Shown here: positions 29,899 to 39,421 of the stretch, one piece after another
How positions within the stretch are numbered: position 1 is the stretch's first letter
How the letters are laid out: every line of letters starts with the position of its first letter
NCBI RefSeq assembly: GCF_000012565.1
Contig: NC_007354.1
Span: 310,001 to 374,000, forward strand
From: Ehrlichia canis str. Jake
GTDB taxonomy: Bacteria; Pseudomonadota; Alphaproteobacteria; Rickettsiales; Anaplasmataceae
Direction of reading: 5' to 3'
DNA: 64,000 nucleotides
Notes under the pieces: model-generated
The model's database searches: none
Told to the model about the DNA's origin: nothing
Seen by the model: only the letters and a program-made list of their open reading frames with translations
Program-made: the position numbers and the translations under genes

Positions 29899-30368
29899 TG
29901 TTCATGAAATATCTTTTTTTCATTATAACATGTAAGTTTGATATATGAAATATGTAATTACCTTGTTAGTAAAGTGATATATTATTTATTAAGTGGGCTT
30001 CTCTATTAATATTATTGATATATTTTTGTAAGTTTATTTATTAGAAGATATGAATTTATCATGTTTTATTAAAGGTGTTATTTTGAGTATTATTGTGTTA
30101 CAAGTATTATTTTTATATTTGTAATATAGTTTAAAAGTTTTCGATAAATTTATGGCTAATTGATATTATTTAGTGAATTTGTGCAGTACGTTATTTTAGA
30201 TATAGCAGTATTGTGAAAATAATTTTTATATTTTGTAATAATGTATAGATTTTAGCTTATGTGACTTTGTATAACGAGTTGATGCTATGAGTTTATATAT
30301 GATGAGTGTTATATGTGTAAACTTATGAAATTACGTTGAAAAAATTATTACATTTATTTGATTGACAA
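29899..30368. other. Non-coding gap
   Basis: AT-rich spacer between mnmA and the PilT-like gene. No gene, RNA or repeat recognised. Confidence 0.35.
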
Positions 30369-31379
30369 TTAGAACAGATCATTGAGATCAGGCTCAGTGA
30401 ATAATTTAGTGTCTGATAAGTTCTTTAGTATGTTATGTACATCATGATAGTGTATTTGATGTTTTTCTATAAGCTCATTGATATTTTTTATAATACCTGA
30501 ATTTTTAATTTCTGACAGATTATCTTCTCTGATGAATTGTTGTATTGTAGTATCGCATTCTATAATTTCATATAGATGTAAATTATCAATAGAGACTTTA
30601 TTGATAAAAACTTGTGTTATTATTGCTACTAGATGTGTTGAAAGTATTTTTAAAATGGATTTTTTGTGTGAAAATAATGCTGAAATTCCTTCTAAAGCAC
30701 ATGAGCATGAGATTGTATCAGTAAATGCTATAACTGATAATCCCATATTAATACACATAATGGCTGTGTTTACTAAATTAATGTTATTAAAATTACTGAA
30801 AAGTACAATGTCAGCTGATTGATTTTTAATAAATGTAGATTCAGCCTGTGATAAATTATATATACTGATTAGTGCTTTATTAGCTTTTTGAATTGACATT
30901 TTGTTATTGGTAAAAACCAATACGTGTTTTTTTTGGTTATTATTAATCTGATGTAGAATGGATAATAAGGTGTTTGTATTACATATATTACCAGTAAATA
31001 ATATTAGCCCTTTTGAGTATATACTAATTATTCTATTAAGTTCTTTTTCAAATTCTGGTGCTAGTGTGAGTTCATTTATTATAATATCAACTGTAATTTT
31101 GAAAGATTGACTAGTGTGTGAAATATATATATATAGTTGATGAGAGTCATTAAAGTTAAGTGTGGTATTAAAAAATTTTTGGGCCATATATATCTTGTAT
31201 TCTTCTGCTTTTAATATTGATTTTATAATTTCTTCTATCTCTTCTTTGAGTAGGCTTTTAGTATGTAGAAATTCTATATTGTTAAATCTCCTAATAGCTG
31301 GAGGATTATTTGGTGTTAAGTATAAGTAATTAGATGAGTATCCTATGGATGATTGTATGAGTTGTTTGAAAAGTAACAT
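30369..31379 (-). CDS. PilT-family protein lacking Walker motifs (pseudo-ATPase)
   Basis: 336 residues that align along their length with PilT/type II secretion ATPases in fold order but not in catalytic residues. SKGLILFTGNICNTNTLLSIL corresponds to PRGLVLVTGPTGSGKSTTLAA, with the Walker A lysine replaced by Asn136. SADIVLFSNFNN (residues 188-199) replaces the Walker B DPDIILVGEMRD. The later STHLVAIITQVFINKV matches ES-LQSVISQTLIKK, and TTIQQFIREDNL matches the PilT signature AIRNLIREDK. The N-terminal half keeps a PilT-like TPNNPPAIRR. It should bind little or no ATP by the usual route. No pilus genes are nearby; the five-paralogue cluster lies immediately upstream on the same strand. The role is unknown. 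Assignment is by recalled motif alignment, so moderately sure. Confidence 0.65.
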   Translation of the reverse strand: MLLFKQLIQSSIGYSSNYLYLTPNNPPAIRRFNNIEFLHTKSLLKEEIEEIIKSILKAEEYKIYMAQKFFNTTLNFNDSHQLYIYISHTSQSFKITVDIIINELTLAPEFEKELNRIISIYSKGLILFTGNICNTNTLLSILHQINNNQKKHVLVFTNNKMSIQKANKALISIYNLSQAESTFIKNQSADIVLFSNFNNINLVNTAIMCINMGLSVIAFTDTISCSCALEGISALFSHKKSILKILSTHLVAIITQVFINKVSIDNLHLYEIIECDTTIQQFIREDNLSEIKNSGIIKNINELIEKHQIHYHDVHNILKNLSDTKLFTEPDLNDLF

Positions 31380-31788
31380 ATCTTAATTGTTCTAATAATG
31401 GTTAATTTGGTATGTAATTTCACAATGAAATCTATATTAATACTATTATGATATTGCTAATTTTATCTAAAATGTTGTAATACAATGATAGTTAACTAAG
31501 ATCTATACTGGCAACTTTTAATAATATAGCACGCCATTTGTGATATATTTTGTATTTTAAATATGTTGTTGTCTTAAATTACTTGGAAGCTACAATCAAT
31601 GACCTGTGTAAAGTATATAGAATGTTTCAAAAGTTTAGTAATATTTTAGTATATGTTCTTAATAACAATTGTGGATTTTTTTGATGCATATGAATGCTTT
31701 TGTTAGATATGTAATATGTTATAGAGCCTAAAATTTAGTAACTTAATATATCTTTTTGTTTTCTATTGTGGAAATAGTGATAAATATT
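31380..31788. other. Non-coding gap
   Basis: 409 bp of AT-rich spacer between the PilT-like gene and the first paralogue of the cluster. Nothing recognised. Confidence 0.35.
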
Positions 31789-32826
31789 TTATTTTTTGTG
31801 ATATGGATGTGCTACTGTGGTACTCTGTACATTTTGTAAAGATTGTCTGCAATGTTGTAATATGTTGTATGATGTAAAATTTGGTAGTTGGTATACTACT
31901 TTATCGTGGCTTTTTTCTATTAATATGGCATTTTTTATATTTTTGTTATAACGTTTTACTGGTTTCGTCTTGGTAACATATTGCTTCATATCTTCAGGAA
32001 GATGTAATGTTAATTTTATGTTTTTGTATGAAATAGGACTATAAATGTCATTTGGTGTTGATAGCATTGAAAATGTTAACTGAGACTTGATTTTATATTT
32101 TGGTGCATCAGTATTGTCGATGTCATTTATATGAGTTACAATTATATCATTTTCAATCTCTTGTGTTATTGTATGATTATTTATTAAGTGTAAGGATGTT
32201 GTAGTATTCATTCCTTGTATGACATAGTCATACCTTACTTTTATATTTGGATTAAAAATGTTATTTATTATATTGTATGAAGTACTTAAATATCCTCCTT
32301 GATGAAAGTGTGTCACTAATTCATGTATAATATTTTGTTGAATTGCTATATCTGTATCTATTTTTGAGAAAATGTTATTTAAAATTGCAGCTCCATGAAT
32401 TCTATTTGATAAATTTAAATTACTTTTTTGTGCATAATGTACATTTATATTTGATAAGTATGATGAATGTATGTCTGTAAATTGGTCTTGTTGTTGACTG
32501 TGTATGTAACTTAAGGACATGTTTTCTATTGCATTTCTATCAGTTTGTTGGTCTTGAATTGTAATATCAGTTCGGTGAAGATCAGTAAGAAATGTTGTTC
32601 CAGTTATTATATCAGAATTTGTGATGTCATTTTTCTCATCATCTGAAGTAGAAAGCATAAGCTTTGGCATATCTTCTGCTGAGACAGAAGAAAAATACTG
32701 TTGAAAAATTTCTGATTTTGCAATTTTATTGTTTTTTCTAGAACATAAAAATATTATGATTAACATTGATATGAAAAGTATAAATAGTGCTGTTAAAGCG
32801 ATTGATATAGTGATTATATCATACAT
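31789..32826 (-). CDS. Membrane-anchored paralogue 1 of five-gene cluster
   Basis: I recognise no known family. 345 residues: one N-terminal transmembrane helix (about 5-28, ALTALFILFISMLIIIFLC) followed by a basic stop (RKNNK), so most of the protein probably faces one soluble compartment. Shared cluster motifs are NRIHGAAILNNIFSKI, NIIHELVTHFHQGGYLSTSY (~175), the strand-rich SQLTFSMLS and YKNIKLTLHLPEDMKQYV (~270), and a final VVYQLPNFTSYNIL. The middle (~40-130) is Ser/Thr/Asp/Gln-rich and variable. It is the last gene of a co-directional set reaching back to 39129. Candidate envelope or secreted protein; function unknown. Confidence 0.75.
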   Translation of the reverse strand: MYDIITISIALTALFILFISMLIIIFLCSRKNNKIAKSEIFQQYFSSVSAEDMPKLMLSTSDDEKNDITNSDIITGTTFLTDLHRTDITIQDQQTDRNAIENMSLSYIHSQQQDQFTDIHSSYLSNINVHYAQKSNLNLSNRIHGAAILNNIFSKIDTDIAIQQNIIHELVTHFHQGGYLSTSYNIINNIFNPNIKVRYDYVIQGMNTTTSLHLINNHTITQEIENDIIVTHINDIDNTDAPKYKIKSQLTFSMLSTPNDIYSPISYKNIKLTLHLPEDMKQYVTKTKPVKRYNKNIKNAILIEKSHDKVVYQLPNFTSYNILQHCRQSLQNVQSTTVAHPYHKK

Positions 32827-33047
32827 AAAAAATTTCCATTAAGTTTTATGCAATATAGAAGCTACTTTACTGATTCGTTATTTGGTTTTATTAAATTTCT
32901 CGGGTTAAACAGTTATTACTTAAGATATTGCATTAATAAAAATTAATAACATTATATCCCATTGTGCTCATTTGGTAAATATATATTGATATAATATTAT
33001 ATTATTTACTAAAATGTTGAAGGTTGTATTCATATTTATTGATAAAG

Positions 33048-34112
33048 TTAATGTTGTTTTAATGTTTCACAGTGTTCAATAGAAATTGAATTATTACGAA
33101 GTATAAAATCTAAGTTTTTTCTGTTTATTAATGAAGGAATATTAAGGTTTGGTAATGAATATATGAGGCGTGTTTCATTATCTACAGTTTTTGTCCTATT
33201 AATTAGCGTAATATTACTATTGTAAGATTCATTAGTAATATCTGAAGTTGTAATATACTTTTTCATTTCTTCAGGTACTATTATCTCTAAAGTAATATCT
33301 TTGTAAAGTGTATGAGAAAAGTTAGAACAGTCTTTTGATGATATAGTAAATGTTAGCTTCCCTTGGAGAGAACTTACTGTAGATTTTTCACTAATTTCAC
33401 TTTTAGTATCTGCATACTTATACATTTCAATATCTGAAGCAATACAACATGTTATTTCTTCTTCATTTTCTATAGTAAATGATGCTTTATTGTTTTTGGA
33501 ATGTGTGCTTGGGAAAAAATCTTTACATTTTTTAAAAATTGTTGTTAAGAATTCTCCTGGCATAACGAAGTTGCCTGCCTGGTTACAATGACTTACTAAT
33601 TCATGTATTATGTTTATACTGGGTGTTGTATTAGTAATGCTTTTAAATGCAGCTTCAAAAATTGCAGCCATGACTATCCTATTCTGGAATATGTTATAAC
33701 ATGTTTTATCACTTATATTTAACGCTTGTATTATAACTTCTTTATGTTTCATTATTAATCTATAGTATAAGTTATCTGTTTGTTTTATACCGTTTTTTAA
33801 CATTTTTTTTAATATAAGAGTGTTCTTGGAAAAGTCATTTATATTGATTTGTATGTCATTTATATAATATTTGATACCAGTAAAATCTCGGTGTGATGTG
33901 TTGCCTTTTATAGCATTAGTGTTTGGTTGCTTTTCACAAGTAAGTGCAAACATTGATTTTTTTATACTTGCTTCTGGTAACCTAATACATATATCGAATG
34001 GAATATTATTATGATGTTTTAAGTATTTGGTTAAAATATATATTAATAATATAGTAAATATTAAAAATGCTATTGCTAAACCGGCAATTATTATTTTAGT
34101 ATTATCATTCAT
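33048..34112 (-). CDS. Membrane-anchored paralogue 2 of five-gene cluster
   Basis: 354 residues with an N-terminal transmembrane helix (about 7-29, IIIAGLAIAFLIFTILLIYIL) and then YLKHHNN. It shares the cluster motifs NRIVMAAIFEAAFKSI, NIIHELVSHCNQAGNFVMPG, GKLTFTISS, YKDITLEIIVPEEMKKYITT and LIYSLPNLNIPSLI. It is the closest relative of paralogue 1 by eye: IVPEEMKKYIT against HLPEDMKQYVT. It has several cysteines and no catalytic motif. The 221-bp spacer to the next gene holds no other feature. Confidence 0.75.
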   Translation of the reverse strand: MNDNTKIIIAGLAIAFLIFTILLIYILTKYLKHHNNIPFDICIRLPEASIKKSMFALTCEKQPNTNAIKGNTSHRDFTGIKYYINDIQININDFSKNTLILKKMLKNGIKQTDNLYYRLIMKHKEVIIQALNISDKTCYNIFQNRIVMAAIFEAAFKSITNTTPSINIIHELVSHCNQAGNFVMPGEFLTTIFKKCKDFFPSTHSKNNKASFTIENEEEITCCIASDIEMYKYADTKSEISEKSTVSSLQGKLTFTISSKDCSNFSHTLYKDITLEIIVPEEMKKYITTSDITNESYNSNITLINRTKTVDNETRLIYSLPNLNIPSLINRKNLDFILRNNSISIEHCETLKQH

Positions 34113-34161
34113 AATTAAATTCCTAAATATATATGTAATATTAATTAAACAATATTTACTG

Positions 34162-35622
34162 TTATCTATTATTAACTATAAAGTAAGAATAAGCATCACC
34201 AAAAGGTTGCAATAGTATTTTTTTTGCAGCATTTGCTACTTGTTTTATTTCTGTTATTTGTTTTTTTGCATGTCTTTGTTGTTGTGAAAAATAATTACGG
34301 CCTTGTGTTGTTATAAAGTGAGATGATGCGTCACCTAAAACTTGTAATGGCTTTTTTCTAGTATTTGCTGCCTGTTCTTTTTGTTTTTGTGATTCTTGAT
34401 AGTCTTGCTGTGGTAGTGATTGTGTAGTTATATCATTTAATAGCTTATGTTTTAATATATCTTGAATATTGGATATTTTTTCCCTAACACTTACTTCTTG
34501 TTTTGTTTTTGTTGTTTGCTCTCCTTCTTGCACTTTTTGTTCTTGTAGTTCTAAATAGTGATAATTTTGCTTTGGCAGTAATGGTGTAATTACAAGATTT
34601 GGTAGTTTGTATTCTATCAAGTATTGAGTATCAGATATTTGTTGTTTGTTAGCTAACATTGCATAGTTAGGATCCTCTGGTATATCATTAATAATAGGGC
34701 CTGTGTTTATGCAATCTGCTAATTTTATGGGAATATACAATTTGAGATTTGTATCTTGATAGCATATAGAATAATTGCTTCCTTGACTTGTGCATGATAT
34801 GTAAAAGGAAAATGTTATATCAATTGGATATTTTATAGTTAGTGTTTCAGCTGTAGATAGTAACACTTTTGTTGTAATATCAACTTTAATTCTATCTCGT
34901 GTATTTGTTAATCTAAAGTTTAATTTTGTAATGTTAGAATTTTGAGAAATATTTATTTTTGTAATATTTGGTGTTTTGTGTAGCATGTGATAAAGAGTTT
35001 TGTATGCTAATATGTTATAACCATCCCAGCGGAGGTTGGTTATAATTTCCTGTATTATTTCTGGTCTAGGTGGAAGAAAATCTTGGTCTGTTGATGTCTT
35101 ACAAAACACTGTAAACATCGTGTCAAGGATTGCTGACCATCCAATTCTATGATGATATGTGTTATTGAAACAGTGACTAGAATGTTGTTCTGGTGTCTTT
35201 AATATCCTGAATAAATAACTAGTGTATTTTCTGGTATTTTTAATAAATAGTTCATGTGCGTCCTGAAAATATGAGTATGTTTTATAGTGAGTGTCATGTA
35301 TTAAAATATGGGGTTTTATGTCTTGATCACATGGTGTTTGTCCATTACTGGGTGATGTAACATATGATCCTAATGCTTCTCCTGTAATAACTTGTTGCTT
35401 ATGGTGATCTGATATAGAGATTATATTTTGTACTAAGCTTCTTGATATATTTTTTGGATATATACTTATTGTATTATCTTGATGCAATGTGTTGTATTGG
35501 TGCAGTTGGTGACAATTGTAAGTGTATATCATTCTGAAAACTAATACAACCAATACTACTAAAAGCAATATTAATAATGAAACTATTGCTGCTAGTGCAT
35601 ATCGGATATTATTATCATGCAT
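34162..35622 (-). CDS. Membrane-anchored paralogue 3, with Gln/Lys-rich tail
   Basis: Longest member at 486 residues. N-terminal helix about 8-31 (AAIVSLLILLLVVLVVLVF). Cluster motifs: HHRIGWSAILDTMF, EIIQEIITNLRWDGYNILAY, ITFSFYISCTSQGSN, YQDTNLKLYIPIKLADCI and YLIEYKLPNLVITPLL. The last ~130 residues are an addition: Gln/Lys/Glu-rich, probably coiled coil. Two related segments stand out, ANTRKKPLQVLGDASSHFIT and ANAAKKILLQPFGDAYSYFIV, which is an internal repeat not found in the other members. Only 49 bp separate its stop from the start of paralogue 2, so those two are probably cotranscribed. Confidence 0.75.
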   Translation of the reverse strand: MHDNNIRYALAAIVSLLILLLVVLVVLVFRMIYTYNCHQLHQYNTLHQDNTISIYPKNISRSLVQNIISISDHHKQQVITGEALGSYVTSPSNGQTPCDQDIKPHILIHDTHYKTYSYFQDAHELFIKNTRKYTSYLFRILKTPEQHSSHCFNNTYHHRIGWSAILDTMFTVFCKTSTDQDFLPPRPEIIQEIITNLRWDGYNILAYKTLYHMLHKTPNITKINISQNSNITKLNFRLTNTRDRIKVDITTKVLLSTAETLTIKYPIDITFSFYISCTSQGSNYSICYQDTNLKLYIPIKLADCINTGPIINDIPEDPNYAMLANKQQISDTQYLIEYKLPNLVITPLLPKQNYHYLELQEQKVQEGEQTTKTKQEVSVREKISNIQDILKHKLLNDITTQSLPQQDYQESQKQKEQAANTRKKPLQVLGDASSHFITTQGRNYFSQQQRHAKKQITEIKQVANAAKKILLQPFGDAYSYFIVNNR

Positions 35623-35932
35623 GTATGCTTTATTAAAAAATTAACTAATGAAAATATTAATATATATTTAAAAATAATTAAAGTTATTTTTTTGTTAAGC
35701 TATCTATAATGCTTCTATTGTTTACTAAATATTCTTAATTTTATTAAGTACTTAAGTTTTTTAGTAATGTGATATTATAGTATATCTATACTATTTAAAG
35801 TTGAATATATAAGTTGTGTGATAATAATTATTTTGAGTGTATTAGTTTATATGTTGATTTGTAAATAGCTGAAAATGTGCAATAATTGGTGATGTAAGAT
35901 GTGAATAGTATTAAAAATATCTGATAGAATTT
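35623..35932. other. Non-coding gap inside the paralogue cluster
   Basis: 310 bp of AT-rich spacer between paralogues 3 and 4. No gene or repeat recognised. Confidence 0.35.
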
Positions 35933-36919
35933 TTAGATTGCTTGTGATTTATCTTTAAACAAAGATTCAACTGTTGGGTTTGGTATGCAATAATTTAATA
36001 ACAAAATATCATTATTGTATTCGTGTTGGTTGTTGTAATTTAGTGTAGCATAATTAGGATTTTGTATTATGTTAGAAAATAGTGCGTCTTCTACTGTAAT
36101 TTTTTCTTGTGTAGTATATTGCTTCATACTATTAGGGATAAGTAAATTTAAACTTGTGTAATTATATGATATGGTGCTGTCGCATGTCTTTGAGTTTTTT
36201 GTACATGATATGTCAAAAGAGAGTGTAGCATTAAAATTGTGTATTTTATTGGGTGTAGTAACTTCAGATAATGAAATGTAAGTATTTATACTTATATTTA
36301 TTAAATTGTCATTGTATACTCTAAATAGTATATGTGTAGATTTTGCTTTAATAATGTGGGTTAGTTTTTTCCCTACATTAAAAATATTATTTAATATTTT
36401 TATTGTTGCTTGTGCATATGTATTTTGATAGAAGTGATAAACTATTTCATGTATTATATCTGGGTGAATTTCTGAATTATTAAATTTTACAAACATCTCA
36501 TCTAAAGTTGCAGCTAGAGCTATTATATGGCGGTATTGTTTAAAATTATTGTCAGTTTTTCTTATTTTTAATATCTGTGATATATATTGAAAATGTTTAT
36601 TAATATATGGATTTGATGTATTTTTTAATTGATAAGATTGTAATACTTTAGGAAATTGTTCAAATAATCTATCATCTAGATCATATATGCTTATGCTTAA
36701 TCGCTTTGAAAAAATATTGTGGAATGGGTTTGTGATATTTTGTTGTTCATAGTTTGTTGGATAAAATATAGTTTGTATAAAATCTCTAGATATATTAGTT
36801 AGCTGTTTATCGAAAAATAATTTGTTAGATCTTTTATTCATATTTTTGATAAATAACAATGTAATTGTTAGTATGATTAATGCTGTAGTGATGCTGATTA
36901 TCAAAATTGTATTATACAT
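35933..36919 (-). CDS. Membrane-anchored paralogue 4 of five-gene cluster
   Basis: 328 residues. N-terminal helix about 4-24 (TILIISITTALIILTITLLF) followed by KNMNKRSNK. Cluster motifs: YRHIIALAATLDEMFVKF, DIIHEIVYHFYQNTYAQATI, ATLSFDISCTKNSKTC, YNYTSLNLLIPNSMKQYTT, NYATLNYNNQ (shared with paralogue 3, NYAMLANKQQ) and LLNYCIPNPTVESLF. It has the same plan as members 1 to 3 without an extended tail. Unknown function. Confidence 0.75.
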   Translation of the reverse strand: MYNTILIISITTALIILTITLLFIKNMNKRSNKLFFDKQLTNISRDFIQTIFYPTNYEQQNITNPFHNIFSKRLSISIYDLDDRLFEQFPKVLQSYQLKNTSNPYINKHFQYISQILKIRKTDNNFKQYRHIIALAATLDEMFVKFNNSEIHPDIIHEIVYHFYQNTYAQATIKILNNIFNVGKKLTHIIKAKSTHILFRVYNDNLINISINTYISLSEVTTPNKIHNFNATLSFDISCTKNSKTCDSTISYNYTSLNLLIPNSMKQYTTQEKITVEDALFSNIIQNPNYATLNYNNQHEYNNDILLLNYCIPNPTVESLFKDKSQAI

Positions 36920-37890
36920 GTTCTGTACTATATAATATGTTGTATGTGTATATTACCATAATATTTCTAATAAATTAATATTTTTCTTTAAAATCTATAT
37001 ATTATATAGTATAAAAATAGAGTAAACTTTTTTATATTACTTAATAATTCATAAATTGAATAAACTAGTACTCTATGTTGTAAAAATATGTATTACTGAT
37101 TTATTGTGAAGTATCTAGTATTTTAGTCTGGGTAAGTTTTGCTTGATAAGTTATTGATAGTACATGTTTATTAACGTTTTTTAATATTAGTTTATACTAG
37201 TCTTACAATGTAGGATAAATTTTATATTTGTGAAAACTTAGTGGGTTTAAATGCTTTCTGAGTATATGGTAAAATACTGTAGAGTATGGATATTTTGTCT
37301 GTATGGTATTGTTTAATTATTGATATACTATATAAGTATAATATCTTGTAATAGTGATTCTATAGATACTATATTATAGAAGGAAGGATAGTGTGTAATG
37401 TTCAATTTTGTATGTTGTTTCCTTTTATGTATTTGATTTTTTCCTGTTTCTGAATTGTGTGTTAAAGTGGTTTGTAATTTTGATGTGATGTCACTTAAGT
37501 TTGTATTTTTTTGTTGCATGATGATTTATTGTGAATTGAGTATCAAATCTCCAGCATTGTATGCTAGTGTGTTTTTTATTGTTATTAAAGAGTTTCAAAG
37601 TTGGAAACATGTTAGAGTGGTTTATTGATCTACATGAAAGATTATAAACTGTAATATTTCATTTTGTGATAATGTAATGTTTATCTTGCTATTATATAAA
37701 AATTTTTAAAAAGACAAGCATATTAAGGTGAGCTAATTAAATGTATAGAAATTATGTTACATACTTTCTATTACAACAGTAGTCTTACTTTGCTGTGTAA
37801 GAAAATTTCTGTATTTCACTGTATTTTTAAATATAAGAATATGATAATACTAGTATGTGGGTAGGTTTACTATATAGGATGTATACTTTA
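36920..37890. other. 970-bp non-coding region inside the paralogue cluster
   Basis: No convincing gene. A 63-codon open frame on the - strand (37328-37519) ends YPSFYNIVSIESLLQ, faintly like the C-terminal LPN..YNIL motif of the cluster. This could be the relic of a sixth member, but the resemblance is too weak to call. Confidence 0.35.
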
Positions 37891-39129
37891 TTATAAGGAA
37901 CGTGAAGTAGTTTTGGGACTACCAAATAATTGTGCTTTTTGTTTATTTAACTTTGTATTAGGAGTAACAGTGTCTTGTGTATTTTGATTATCTGCTTCAG
38001 AATCTTGTTGGTGTTGATTGTCTGTTTTAAGTGCTGAAAGTGATGTTTGATTTATGTTGTCCTCTGTGTTTTCTTTCTGAATGTCCTCTAATTCATTAAT
38101 TTCTTCTGTTATAGGCGGTGTACTTGGTACAGGGTGAACCATTGCAGAAACTGTAATTTTATTATTTTGTTCTTCATGATCTTGAGCCCTAGGTTTTTGA
38201 CTGTGTCTTGATGATTCTTCTACTTCTTTGTCTGTAATATCTTCTTTTGTATTTTCTATTGTATTTCGTAGTCTATGTTGTGTTAATAATACTGATGTAC
38301 AAGTATAATCTGGTATATTATATTCTATAGTAGATATTGTATCGTTATTTTTTATTTGATATTTATTGGTGCTATTAAAGGGACTTCTAGTAAGGATTGA
38401 TTTTACTCTACGAATTGAGTTGCGCAAGGGAGTAAACATGTTTCTCACAAAGACCATCGTAGGGCTGCATAGCTGTGATGATATTTGTGTTGGTAACTCG
38501 AGTTTTATTTTAGGGTTATTGTATGTTATTAAATTATACTGATCCACATTAATATTGAATGTTAATGTTCCAGTTGACCGACAAACACTATTTCCAGATG
38601 CTATGTCTCTGAAGTCTATGTTTTCATTATATTCTACTCTTAATTCTGTGTTTGAGATTACTTCAATTTTAGTATCAAAATTTTTTGGAGCTGGGAGAAT
38701 AGAATTTTCAGGGAATATTCTTTTTTGTATATCTTCTCCAATGTAACGCATCAGCTCTGTACATAATGAACCATGTAAAGATGTTTGATTCATCATTGTT
38801 ATGCACTCATCTATAAGGAGTGGATGAACTTGTTTGTTAGCGATAGTATTAAATGTTGAATTAAACATTGAATGTAGTATTATACGATGTTCATCGCCTT
38901 CTAGTGGTTTTTTGTTACTTCTATTGAAATCAGCAATCAGTTTAGTGAGGTTAGTGGATAACCTATTTACCAAGATGCTATCTCTTGGTATATCTTTCCA
39001 CGCTTGTTCGCCTGTTCTGCAAACATCGTATTTTGTATTTCTAATTTTTTGGATGTTAAATCTATCTAATGCTTGCATGAATGATGGTTTAGATAGCCTT
39101 TGTGTAATATTTCTGAATAGACTTAGCAT
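37891..39129 (-). CDS. Divergent soluble paralogue 5 of the cluster
   Basis: 412 residues, the first gene of the set in transcription order. Unlike its four relatives it has no transmembrane helix at the N-terminus (MLSLFRNITQRLSKPSFMQA). It keeps diverged versions of the motifs: EHRIILHSMFNSTFNTI, LLIDECITMMNQTSLHGSL, GTLTFNINVDQYN, YNNPKIKLELPTQISSQL and STIEYNIPDYTCTSVLL. The last ~110 residues are Glu/Gln/Asn/Thr-rich and probably disordered. Membership is inferred from motif order and spacing, not from high identity. Unknown function; a soluble or secreted form of the same domain is possible. Confidence 0.65.
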   Translation of the reverse strand: MLSLFRNITQRLSKPSFMQALDRFNIQKIRNTKYDVCRTGEQAWKDIPRDSILVNRLSTNLTKLIADFNRSNKKPLEGDEHRIILHSMFNSTFNTIANKQVHPLLIDECITMMNQTSLHGSLCTELMRYIGEDIQKRIFPENSILPAPKNFDTKIEVISNTELRVEYNENIDFRDIASGNSVCRSTGTLTFNINVDQYNLITYNNPKIKLELPTQISSQLCSPTMVFVRNMFTPLRNSIRRVKSILTRSPFNSTNKYQIKNNDTISTIEYNIPDYTCTSVLLTQHRLRNTIENTKEDITDKEVEESSRHSQKPRAQDHEEQNNKITVSAMVHPVPSTPPITEEINELEDIQKENTEDNINQTSLSALKTDNQHQQDSEADNQNTQDTVTPNTKLNKQKAQLFGSPKTTSRSL

Positions 39130-39421
39130 AGGAATTCTATTAATAGTTGCAATACTTATAATATGTTATAATATTTTAGGTGTAATACTTTAATAATTAA
39201 TAAATTATATTATGGAATTTGGCATATCAGTGATTGAAACAATTATTTGTTGTGTGATACAAAATATTAGAAGTATTACTATGTAATATTAAGTTGTACT
39301 AGGCGATTGTATGATTTATAGTAGCCCTTACAAACATTTTAATGCAGTTATTGTTTGTGTTGTTCAATTTAAGATATTTAATGTTGTTCTGTGAAGTTAT
39401 AGTAGTAAATTAGCAGATATG

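Noticed and set aside
37328-37519. 63-codon open frame on the - strand within the paralogue cluster
   Set aside because: Low-complexity composition, no ribosome site, and only a faint C-terminal likeness to the cluster motif. Not enough to call a gene or pseudogene.
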